DNA from: Epsilonproteobacteria bacterium tcs-49 | GTDB lineage: Bacteria; Campylobacterota; Campylobacteria; Campylobacterales; Sulfurovaceae | Assembly (NCBI GenBank): GCA_002049495.1 | Contig: LLYS01000001.1 | Location: forward strand, 186,001-250,000 | Direction: 5' to 3' | DNA: 64,000 bases | Shown here: one piece after another, positions 17,073 to 24,256 of the stretch | Numbering within the stretch: the stretch's first letter is position 1 | How the letters are laid out: each line of letters starts with the position of its first letter | Program-made: the position numbers and the translations under genes | The notes under the pieces: model-generated | What the model saw: only the letters and a program-made list of their open reading frames with translations | What the model was told of the DNA's origin: nothing | The model's database searches: none

Positions 17073-18829
17073 GCTTCCTCCCCACCACCGCCGCCGAGCT
17101 GAAAAAGCGCGGCATTGAAAAACTCGACGTTATCCTCGTTACCGGGGACGCCTATATAGACAGCCCCTATATCGGCGTTGCCGTGATCGGACGCGTACTG
17201 GAAAACGCGGGATACAGCGTAGGCATCATCGCCCAGCCCGATATGCGAAACGGCGACATCGCCCGCCTGGGCGAACCCCGGCTTTTTTGGGGCGTGAGCG
17301 GCGGCAGCGTGGATTCGATGGTGGCAAACTACACCGCCAATAAAAAGTTCCGCAACAGCGACGACTACACCCCCGGGGGCAAAAACGACAAGCGCCCCGA
17401 CCGCGCGGTGATGCAATACACAAACCTGATCCGCCGCCACTTCAAAGATACCGCCCCTATCGTCCTTGGCGGCATCGAAGCCAGCCTGCGCCGCGTCACG
17501 CACTACGACTTTTGGTCCAATAAGCTGCGCCGCCCCATCTTGTTTGACGCCAAAGCCGATATCGTGCTTTACGGCATGGCGGAGCGCAGCGTACTCGACC
17601 TGGCCCATGCGCTGCGAACAGGCAGGGACTACAGAGCGCTTCGGGGGCTGTGCCATATCGCCAAAGAACCGGTGAAGGAGTATCTGCAGCTGCCCTCTTT
17701 TAGCGCTTGTCAAAGGGATAAAAACGCTTTTATAGAGATGTTTGACCACTTTTACCAAAACAATGATCCCCTCAGTGCCAGGGGGCTGTGCCAGGAGGTT
17801 GACGGTAGGTACCTGATCCAAAATCCCCCCGCGAAGTATCTGGATACAAAGGAGCTGGACCGGGTGTACGATCTGCCCTATGCGCGCGATCTGCACCCCT
17901 TTTACAAAAAAAGGGGCAAGGTCAAAGCCCTGGAGACGATCCGCTTTTCCATCACCACCCACCAGGGCTGCTGGGGAGAGTGCAACTTTTGCGCTATCGG
18001 CGTCCACCAGGGGCGCACTATCCGAAGCCGCAGCCAAGACTCCATCCTAAACGAAGCCGAAAACTTCACAAAGGACCCGGCGTTTAAAGGGATCATCAGC
18101 GACGTGGGCGGAGCGACGGCGAATATGTACGGCTATGAGTGCGGTAAAAAGCTCAAACACGGCACCTGCGCCGACAAAGCCTGCACCGGCTTTGAAGCGT
18201 GCAGCGCCATGAAACCCGACCACTCCGAGCAGATAGAGCTGCTGCGCCATATCCGCGGTATAAAAGGGGTTAAAAAGGCGTTTGTGGCTTCGGGGGTGCG
18301 CTACGACCTGATCAACGAAGACAAAAAGCACGGCTTTGAGTACCTCAAAGAGCTTGTAAGCCACCACATCTCGGGACAGATGAAGATCGCCCCCGAACAC
18401 GCCAGCGACAGGGTGCTGCAGCTGATGAACAAGCCCGGTACCGATTCGCTGGTAAAGTTTAAAAAGCAGTTTGACCGCTTAAACGGCGAGCTGGGCAAAA
18501 AGCAGTTTCTCACCTACTACCTCATCGCCGCGCACCCTGGCTGCGACGAAGCGCAGATGCACAAACTCAAAGATTTCACCTCCAACGTACTGCATATCAA
18601 CCCCGAACAGGCCCAGATCTTTACCCCCACCCCCTCCACCTATTCGGCGCTGATGTACTATACGGGGGTCGAGCCCAAAAGCGGCAAACCGATCTTTGTG
18701 GAAAAGGACCCGGGCAGGAAGGAGAAGCAAAAGCGTATCGTCACCGACAAGCAACCGCCAAAGCAAAAAAAGCGGCCTCATAGCAAAAAACGTTATAATA
18801 AACCAAAGCAAAACCACAAACGGTCGTAA
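17069..18829 (+). CDS. YgiQ-type radical SAM protein (UPF0313)
   Basis: A 586-residue protein with the three-domain YgiQ layout: an N-terminal cobalamin-binding-like region, a radical SAM core, and a basic C-terminal tail (KKRPHSKKRYNKPKQNHK) that could bind nucleic acid. The [4Fe-4S] cysteines are Cys301, Cys305 and Cys308 (GCWGECNFC). Additional cysteines (CGKKLKHGTCADKACTGFEAC) match family members. The start is TTG, overlapping the sppA stop. The substrate is unknown for the family. Confidence 0.9.
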   Translation: MSFLPTTAAELKKRGIEKLDVILVTGDAYIDSPYIGVAVIGRVLENAGYSVGIIAQPDMRNGDIARLGEPRLFWGVSGGSVDSMVANYTANKKFRNSDDYTPGGKNDKRPDRAVMQYTNLIRRHFKDTAPIVLGGIEASLRRVTHYDFWSNKLRRPILFDAKADIVLYGMAERSVLDLAHALRTGRDYRALRGLCHIAKEPVKEYLQLPSFSACQRDKNAFIEMFDHFYQNNDPLSARGLCQEVDGRYLIQNPPAKYLDTKELDRVYDLPYARDLHPFYKKRGKVKALETIRFSITTHQGCWGECNFCAIGVHQGRTIRSRSQDSILNEAENFTKDPAFKGIISDVGGATANMYGYECGKKLKHGTCADKACTGFEACSAMKPDHSEQIELLRHIRGIKGVKKAFVASGVRYDLINEDKKHGFEYLKELVSHHISGQMKIAPEHASDRVLQLMNKPGTDSLVKFKKQFDRLNGELGKKQFLTYYLIAAHPGCDEAQMHKLKDFTSNVLHINPEQAQIFTPTPSTYSALMYYTGVEPKSGKPIFVEKDPGRKEKQKRIVTDKQPPKQKKRPHSKKRYNKPKQNHKRS

Positions 18830-18875
18830 AACCGTGAACTGCGAGGAGAGATCCTCCCTTGCGGTCTGAGACTCA
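18828..18875 (+). ncRNA. Structured leader of the NUDIX gene (copy B of a two-copy motif)
   Basis: Directly after the ygiQ stop, GAGGA-GAGA-TCCTC (18843-18856) forms a GNRA-capped 5-bp hairpin. ACTGC (18838-18842) pairs with GCGGT (18861-18865), leaving a CCTT bulge on the 3' side. TCCTCCC, GGTCTGAG and the following NCTC are shared with the element at 14781-14877 on the opposite strand; the loop sequence differs while the stem is kept, with A-U replaced by G-U. It ends just before the ribosome-binding site of the next gene. Confidence 0.5.
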
Positions 18876-18897
18876 AAGAGAACAAAGGAGAAGCGCC

Positions 18898-19338
18898 ATG
18901 TCCTTTACCCCCAAAACCCCCTACCTCACCGTTGACGGCATCATCGAAATCTACGATGAAAAAGACAACTTCAAAGGAATCGTTTTGATCGAACGCAAAA
19001 ACGAACCTACGGGACTGGCCCTGCCCGGCGGCTTTGTGGACGTGGGCGAAAGCGTCGAGGAGGCGCTGCTGCGTGAAATGAGAGAGGAGACGGGGCTTGA
19101 GGTGGCGATCACCAAGCTTTTAGGCGTATACAGCGATCCTGTGCGCGATCCGCGCTTTCATACCGCAAGCGTCACCTTCATCGCCCACGCCAAGGGGATG
19201 CCCGTCGGCGGCGACGACGCGAAAAAAGCGGGGGTGTACTCCCTTATCCAGATCCCCATGGATGAGCTGGTCTTTGACCACAACAAGATGATCGAAGATT
19301 ACATCCAAACCTTCGACCGGGGAATTTGCAATATTTAA
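18898..19338 (+). CDS. NUDIX hydrolase
   Basis: A 146-residue nucleoside-diphosphate-X hydrolase. The Nudix box begins GFVDVGES near residue 51 and contains REMREETGLE, with all metal-binding glutamates. Of two possible starts I chose ATG 18898 because AAAGGAG precedes it; the longer form would translate the hairpin leader. A family of ADP-ribose pyrophosphatase type is possible but substrate cannot be read from sequence. It overlaps the convergent next gene by 4 bases. Confidence 0.88.
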   Translation: MSFTPKTPYLTVDGIIEIYDEKDNFKGIVLIERKNEPTGLALPGGFVDVGESVEEALLREMREETGLEVAITKLLGVYSDPVRDPRFHTASVTFIAHAKGMPVGGDDAKKAGVYSLIQIPMDELVFDHNKMIEDYIQTFDRGICNI

Positions 19339-19685
19339 TCAAGGACGGGAGCGTCGTAATCCAGCGGTTCGTCGCTGTAGGCGCAAACGTTCCACTTTTC
19401 CACGATCCCCTCTTCGCCGAGACAGTACTTTTCAAAAAACTCCGTGATCTCTTTGCGCCGGCAGTGGGCTTCAAAGCTCTCCATATCCTGCCAAACCTCG
19501 TTAAAGACGATGGGGTAACTCTCCCCGTCCGCAAAGGGCGTTTCGATCCTGCGCGTCACCGTATAATGGATACAGCCGTCCTCTCTTCGGGTATTGGGTT
19601 CTAGCGCCTGCAAGATAGCAAACAGCTCCCTCTCCCTCCCCTCTTTGGGAAGAAACTGTGCGATACAATACACTTTTTTTGACAT
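19335..19685 (-). CDS. ABM-domain (antibiotic biosynthesis monooxygenase-like) protein
   Basis: A 116-residue dimeric ferredoxin-like-fold protein. Typical ABM features are the start KVYCIAQFLPKEGRERELF, EPNTRREDGCIHYTV, and NEVWQDMESFEAHCRR. Members include quinol monooxygenases (YgiN) and heme-degrading enzymes; nothing here decides between them. No heme-ligand pattern is obvious. The stop overlaps the convergent NUDIX stop. Confidence 0.75.
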   Translation of the reverse strand: MSKKVYCIAQFLPKEGRERELFAILQALEPNTRREDGCIHYTVTRRIETPFADGESYPIVFNEVWQDMESFEAHCRRKEITEFFEKYCLGEEGIVEKWNVCAYSDEPLDYDAPVLD

Positions 19686-19725
19686 CAGATTCCTTTGAAA
19701 ATATTTTTGCTATGCTACCATAGAA

Positions 19726-20217
19726 CTACTGAGTTTTCCGCTCGCGGGCCAGGGAGTAGATGATGCCGCTGATACCCACCACGTCAAAGGCGAAGGTAAA
19801 CCACGCCCCGTGCAGATACGCATACACCCCCCAGCACAGCATCGAGATAAAAAGCAGTACCTTGATCTCTTTGTTGTTGCGCATCACCGTCGCAAGCGGC
19901 GTAGCGATGCCCGCAAGCACCAGCAGCAAACCTTCGGGTTCCTGGAGTTTAAAAAGCAGAAACAGCGTAAACAGGGGCAGAAATATTTTAACAATCTTTT
20001 CCACTCGGGGCAGCTGCGCCGCGCCTAAAAAAAACAGCGTCATGATGATGATCGATTGTATCGCCCCGTGCAGCCCGCCGCTGACGTAGAGATCGGGGAC
20101 CACGCAGGAAACGGCAAAGCCCATGAGCACTTTGGAGCGCACTGGGTTGTTGATCGCCATCGCTATGCCGCACAACAATACTGAAAATACTCCCGCTATC
20201 GCGGCAAAGATCGCCAT
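19726..20217 (-). CDS. YgjV-family inner membrane protein
   Basis: A 163-residue protein with about six hydrophobic segments; SCVVPDLYVSGGLHGA and the C-terminal FAFDVVGISGIIY are characteristic of the uncharacterised YgjV family. I chose ATG 20217, which has AGGG upstream, rather than a TTG eight codons earlier. No function is known. Confidence 0.7.
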   Translation of the reverse strand: MAIFAAIAGVFSVLLCGIAMAINNPVRSKVLMGFAVSCVVPDLYVSGGLHGAIQSIIIMTLFFLGAAQLPRVEKIVKIFLPLFTLFLLFKLQEPEGLLLVLAGIATPLATVMRNNKEIKVLLFISMLCWGVYAYLHGAWFTFAFDVVGISGIIYSLARERKTQ

Positions 20218-20270
20218 AGATCGCCCTTTGTTTTTTCGCAATGGTAGCAGGTTTTGATTAAGAGAAATTG

Positions 20271-20294
20271 AAAACCCCCGGACGGTGCCGGGGG
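20271..20294 (-). terminator. Rho-independent terminator of the peroxiredoxin operon
   Basis: On the minus strand CCCCCGG-CACCGT-CCGGGGG is followed by TTTT, 43 bases after the stop of the gene ending at 20337. Confidence 0.8.
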
Positions 20295-20336
20295 AGTTAA
20301 GGAGGTAATCGAGTGTAAAAGAAGTTTGTTACGGGA

Positions 20337-20768
20337 TTATGGCAACTTCTGTACAAACTTTATAGAAGTGACTTTTTGGTTATCCAAAGTCAATATTGTT
20401 ATCTTTTCCTCTTTTTTTGGCAAGAGTTGGGAAATCTCTTCATTGTCTATCAGCCCGATTGAAAAATCATACTCTTCAAACTTTGGAAGCATGAAAAAGG
20501 ACATGACAAAAGAGGGTACCGGCGTCACGTCGGCGGCATACACGCTGCGCGTTTGCTTAAGGTACCCTTTGTTGCTGTCTAAATATGTTTTTATATGCGC
20601 ACCCTGCGCTTTTGTAAAGGAGATGATCACTTGCTGCGTGTTTTCATCTATCTTTACCGTTTTTTCAAATTGATCGGGAAGTTCCGATACCGGAAAGGTA
20701 TCTCCCACTTGCAGCGGTGCAGCAATGACGGCTACCGCCGACACTACCGCTAAAAACAGTTTTTTCAT
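20337..20768 (-). CDS. Small secreted protein of unknown function
   Basis: A 143-residue protein with a signal peptide (about 1-16). The mature start LQVGDTFPVSEL resembles the opening of thioredoxin-fold peroxidases, but there is no cysteine and so no redox centre. The rest has no motif I recognise. It follows the peroxiredoxin gene after two bases and ends before a terminator, so it is probably co-expressed and periplasmic. Confidence 0.65.
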   Translation of the reverse strand: MKKLFLAVVSAVAVIAAPLQVGDTFPVSELPDQFEKTVKIDENTQQVIISFTKAQGAHIKTYLDSNKGYLKQTRSVYAADVTPVPSFVMSFFMLPKFEEYDFSIGLIDNEEISQLLPKKEEKITILTLDNQKVTSIKFVQKLP

Positions 20769-20770
20769 TT

Positions 20771-21478
20771 TTAATTCTTCACGATCTCTTCAAGTGTGAT
20801 GTAATCGCCCACGCGACCGGTCATCTGCTCTTCGTCGGTATTAACGGGAAGGGTTTTTCCACCCGGTTCCCAACCTGCGGGGCAAACTTCACCGGTTTTT
20901 GTCGCGTGCTGCCACGCTTTAACCTGTCTTAGGAACTCGTTGACGTTTCTTCCTACCATCGGTGCTTGTACCTCTTGGGCAACGCAGATACCTTCGGGGT
21001 TGAACAAAAATCTCCCTCGAAGCGCAAGTCCCGCTTCCTCCATCAAGACGCCGAACGCTCTTGAGGTATCGCCTGTGGGATCCGCACCGATGGTGAGTTT
21101 CAAATCTTTAAGCAAAGGTTCCGTTTCGACGAATCTTTTGTGGGAAAAGTGCGTATCCGTTGAAACTGCAAGGATCTCTACGCCCATCTCTTTAAATTCG
21201 TTATATTTCGCGTTCATCGCAGCGATCTCCGTGGGGCATACGAAAGTAAAGTCCGCCGGGTAGAAACACACTACCGTCCACTTGTTTTCGTAATCTTTAT
21301 CGCTGACCTCTTTGTAGTGACCCGTTTTCGCGTCATACGCTGTCATTTTAAACTCGGGAAGTTTTCTTTGTACCAATGTTGAACTCATCTGTTTTTTCTC
21401 CTGTTGTGAATTTTGTGTTTTTTCTTCTTCGTTTTGTTGAGGCTCTTTTCGCTCCTCAACTCCTGAACTACAAGCCAT
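20771..21478 (-). CDS. 2-Cys peroxiredoxin (AhpC/Prx1 type) with N-terminal extension
   Basis: A thiol peroxidase reducing H2O2 and organic peroxides. Peroxidatic Cys81 is in PADFTFVCPTE and resolving Cys199 in GEVCPAG; GRNVNEFLRQ and the C-terminal segment fit typical 2-Cys enzymes. The first 30 residues are an extra, strongly polar E/Q/K-rich stretch starting MACSSG. Two starts are credible: ATG 21478 has AGGAG six bases upstream, and ATG 21388 (giving the usual ~205 residues) also has AGGAG upstream. Both forms may be made. Confidence 0.9.
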   Translation of the reverse strand: MACSSGVEERKEPQQNEEEKTQNSQQEKKQMSSTLVQRKLPEFKMTAYDAKTGHYKEVSDKDYENKWTVVCFYPADFTFVCPTEIAAMNAKYNEFKEMGVEILAVSTDTHFSHKRFVETEPLLKDLKLTIGADPTGDTSRAFGVLMEEAGLALRGRFLFNPEGICVAQEVQAPMVGRNVNEFLRQVKAWQHATKTGEVCPAGWEPGGKTLPVNTDEEQMTGRVGDYITLEEIVKN

Positions 21479-21492
21479 CTTGTGCTCCTAAA

Positions 21493-23316
21493 TTATATAT
21501 ACGTTCTCCCTTTTTTGCAAAAGGTTATCAAAATTATAACAGTTTTAAATAAAATTATTCTTAAAGGAAAAAAATTTTCCACTAGAATTTTAAAATTTCT
21601 CTTCTCTCCGATATAGCGCTTGTGCTGGCTTTGCTTGATCTTGCCGATATCTACGACGATAAAACTGTCGATACACTCGGAAAAATCGGGGTCTACGTTA
21701 TACGCGCAAAACTCGATCCCACCCTGCTCACACAGCTCGCTGTACTGCTTGTACAAAACCGGAACGCTCACCTCAAGCCCCACGAGCATCTTGCGCAGGC
21801 GCTTGAAATCCCCCCGGTAATCTTCGCAGCTGAACTCTTCGTTGATATTTTTCATCAGCGCTTGATCATTTTTGAAATTATAGGGCAGTTTGGCTTTGAC
21901 CTTGCACTCCTTTGCCCCGAAGTAGCAATCGTAAAAGGAGAGGATGATATCTTTTGCCACCTTCGGATAGGTTCCGCTCAGACTCACCGGCCCGTACATA
22001 TACTCGATGTGGGGGTTGTTGCGCAGATAGGCCCCGATCCCCTGCCACAGATAATCCAGCGCGCGGCTGCCCCAGTATTTTGGCTGGACGAAGCTGCGCC
22101 CCAGTTCGATGGAATTTTTGAGATACTTGTCGCTAAAAGCGGGTTCAAATTCAAACAGCGTGGAGGTATACAGCCCCTCTATACCGTGTTCTCGTACGAT
22201 ACGTTCGCTTTCGCCGATGCGGTAGGCCCCCACCACTTCCAGCTCCCCTTCGTCAAAAAGCACGATATGTTTGTAGTAACTGTCGTATTTGTCGATGTCG
22301 CGCCGCTTGTTGGCCCCTTCGCCCACTTTTCGGAAAGAGAGTTCGCGCAAGCGTCCCAACTCTTTGATCAGCGAGGAATCTTTTCCGCTCTCATAGAGAT
22401 AGATCTTTTTGCCGTCTTTGGTTTCTCCCAAAAGCTGCGCGGCTTCAAGCTCCTTTTTGATATCGCGCACGTTTTCGGGGTGGGCGATGGCGCTTTGGGT
22501 TTCAAAGTAGCTTCTGTTTTTGCGCAAGCCGTAGACCTGCTTTTTATACAGCTTGACCAGCTGCTCCTTTTGCAACCCTTTGGGTACGATGTTTTCATAG
22601 GGGATCAGTTCGCCTATCTTGATATCGATGGAGTTATCCCGTTGCTTGAACATTTCATGCGAGAGTAAAAGCGTGGCCAGGGATTTGTTGATCGCCGAAA
22701 CCGAATAGAAGGTTTTGGAGTTTTTGCCGCCGACAAACAGCGGCAGAATCGGCGAGTTGGTACGGCTGGCGAAGTTTAAAAACCCCTTGCTCCATTTTTT
22801 ATCCTTGACCCCCGTCGCACCGGCGCGGCTGACCTCTCCTGCGGGAAAAACGATGATCGCTTCTTCCTTGTTGAGCGCTTCGTAGATACCGTTGATCGAT
22901 TCTTTGCTTTGGCGCTTTTGGAAGTTGTTGATCGAATGCATCAAAGGCTCCAGCGCGCTAAATCCCTGCAAGAAATCGTTGGCGATAATCTTGACATCTT
23001 TGCGTACCTTGCCCACCAGCTTCAAAAGCGCCAATCCGTCCAGCCCGCCCAGGGGGTGGTTGGCGATGATTACCACGCGGCCGCTCGGGGGGATATTTTC
23101 CATATCGTTTTCCGAAACGGTAAAATCGAAGTTGAAGTGTTCCAGCACCGCATCGACGAATTCAAAACCGTTGAGATGGGCGTTTTGCTTTAAAAAGTCG
23201 TTAATCTCCTTTTGGTGGATCACCGCATCGGCGAATTTGGAGATGGCGCCTTTGATGATTTTATTGTTTTTGAGCTTGGGGTAGTTTTTTGCGATCTCTT
23301 TTTCTATATCTATCAT
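21493..23316 (-). CDS. Fused PlsC-type acyltransferase and GNAT-like acyltransferase (OlsF-like)
   Basis: A 607-residue two-domain protein. The N-terminal half is a lysophospholipid-acyltransferase-like domain with NHPLGGLDG (acyltransferase histidine/aspartate) and FPAGEVSR. The C-terminal half matches the hemolysin/OlsB N-acyltransferase family (VVGAYRIGESE, LYTSTLFEFEP, ELGRSFVQPKYWGSRALDYLWQGI). This arrangement is that of OlsF, which makes ornithine lipid in Serratia and Flavobacterium, so ornithine or another aminolipid is a plausible product. A hydrophobic C-terminal tail may sit in the membrane. ATG 23316 was chosen; an in-frame ATG at 23337 has a weaker ribosome-binding site. Confidence 0.75.
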   Translation of the reverse strand: MIDIEKEIAKNYPKLKNNKIIKGAISKFADAVIHQKEINDFLKQNAHLNGFEFVDAVLEHFNFDFTVSENDMENIPPSGRVVIIANHPLGGLDGLALLKLVGKVRKDVKIIANDFLQGFSALEPLMHSINNFQKRQSKESINGIYEALNKEEAIIVFPAGEVSRAGATGVKDKKWSKGFLNFASRTNSPILPLFVGGKNSKTFYSVSAINKSLATLLLSHEMFKQRDNSIDIKIGELIPYENIVPKGLQKEQLVKLYKKQVYGLRKNRSYFETQSAIAHPENVRDIKKELEAAQLLGETKDGKKIYLYESGKDSSLIKELGRLRELSFRKVGEGANKRRDIDKYDSYYKHIVLFDEGELEVVGAYRIGESERIVREHGIEGLYTSTLFEFEPAFSDKYLKNSIELGRSFVQPKYWGSRALDYLWQGIGAYLRNNPHIEYMYGPVSLSGTYPKVAKDIILSFYDCYFGAKECKVKAKLPYNFKNDQALMKNINEEFSCEDYRGDFKRLRKMLVGLEVSVPVLYKQYSELCEQGGIEFCAYNVDPDFSECIDSFIVVDIGKIKQSQHKRYIGEKRNFKILVENFFPLRIILFKTVIILITFCKKGRTYI

Positions 23317-23436
23317 TGTAGTGTGTATCCTTTTCATACTTTCTACAGTGATGATAAAGTAGTATGGTTACATTACGGTGTCACTCCGGCATGGATATAT
23401 AATGTTGCATTCCACAAGGGGATTTTTCAAAAAATC

Positions 23437-24051
23437 CTACAGCCCTTTTAATACGATATCGTAAAGGTGCTCCACCTCCAGTTCGTCCAGTTCGATACTG
23501 GCGCCGCTTTGCAAGAAATCGTAGAGTTTTTCGCTTTCAAAGGCGCTGCCGAAGATACACTCCTCGTGGGCGGGGATAAACGCGCGCATCAGTGCAAGCT
23601 GCCCGCCGATGGGCCCGTGGCAGATGTAGCAGCTTTTCTCCAGATGCAGCCTCCCCTCATACGCCAGCAGCTTGACGTAACTCTCCAGTACCACCCGCTT
23701 GGGATTTTGCCTGGAAAACCTCTTTGCCGCGTCGTACAAAAGGTCGTAATAAAAGCTCTCCAGATGGGTCGTATCTTTGAGATGGGGATAAAACAGCGCG
23801 CAGAAGCTGTGCCATACCTGCACCCGGTCGCGCTCAAGCAGCCAGTCAAACCCCCGATGCATCAAATCGCGCAGGCGGGGCAGAAATGGTTCGTTTTGCT
23901 CAATTTCGAAATTGACCATATTGCCAAGGCCGACGATGGAGTGGCGCGCCCCGTAGAAACGGTAGGTGGTCAAAAGCTCCTCTTTTGTCAAGATATGAAC
24001 GATCAGATCTTCGTTTTTAGCTTTGGTTACATTTATGATAAATCCGTCGAT
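23437..24051 (-). CDS. recO: DNA repair protein RecO, apparent AUC start
   Basis: The conserved body (TYRFYGARHS, FLPRLRDLMHRGF, QNPKRVVLESYVKLLAYEGRLH, CYICHGPIG, RAFIPAHEEC) is that of the short RecO of Campylobacterota, which mediates RecA loading. Counting from TTG 23991 gives only 184 residues and removes the first strands of the OB fold. The frame stays open upstream and encodes IDGFIINVTKAKNEDLIVHI, matching the family's M-x-G-(F/Y)-(I/V) start, back to an in-frame TAA at 24061-24063. There is no ATG, GTG or TTG there; ATC at 24049-24051 takes the Met position and has AAGGA six bases before it. From ATC the protein has 204 residues, the usual length. Confidence 0.78.
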   Translation of the reverse strand: MDGFIINVTKAKNEDLIVHILTKEELLTTYRFYGARHSIVGLGNMVNFEIEQNEPFLPRLRDLMHRGFDWLLERDRVQVWHSFCALFYPHLKDTTHLESFYYDLLYDAAKRFSRQNPKRVVLESYVKLLAYEGRLHLEKSCYICHGPIGGQLALMRAFIPAHEECIFGSAFESEKLYDFLQSGASIELDELEVEHLYDIVLKGL

Positions 24052-24183
24052 ACGCTTTCCTTATATGCATAAATTCTGTACAGTTTTTTCATCATACATG
24101 CATCTATTATACCCTGACTTCTCAAAAAAGATACAGCCCCTGAGAGGAAGCTTAGGTATACTCATCAAACCTTAACCAAAGTT

Positions 24184-24227
24184 TGGATATAATTACTGCA
24201 AATGAGGTTTACTAAATACAGTAATTA
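24184..24227 (+). promoter_or_regulatory. gltB promoter with an inverted repeat over the -10 box
   Basis: GGATATAAT places a perfect -10 hexamer at 24188-24193. A perfect 9-base inverted repeat, TAATTACTG (24190-24198) and CAGTAATTA (24219-24227), begins inside it and extends into the leader. It could be a repressor site or an mRNA 5' hairpin. The gltB ATG follows at 24257. Confidence 0.5.
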
Positions 24228-24256
24228 ACCTTAATATCTAATTAAAGGCTAGTCAA

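Noticed and set aside
17027-18037. Long open frame (336 codons) on the minus strand
   Set aside because: It lies antisense to the radical SAM gene, whose motifs (Cys301/305/308) are intact; the translated product is Val/Ala/Gly-rich with no family signature.
21622-22668. Plus-strand open frame of 348 codons
   Set aside because: Antisense shadow of the OlsF-like gene; no ribosome-binding site and no recognisable domain.
23985-24063. Frameshift or truncation in recO
   Set aside because: The upstream frame is continuous with the gene and matches the family N-terminus; a non-standard start explains it without a frameshift.
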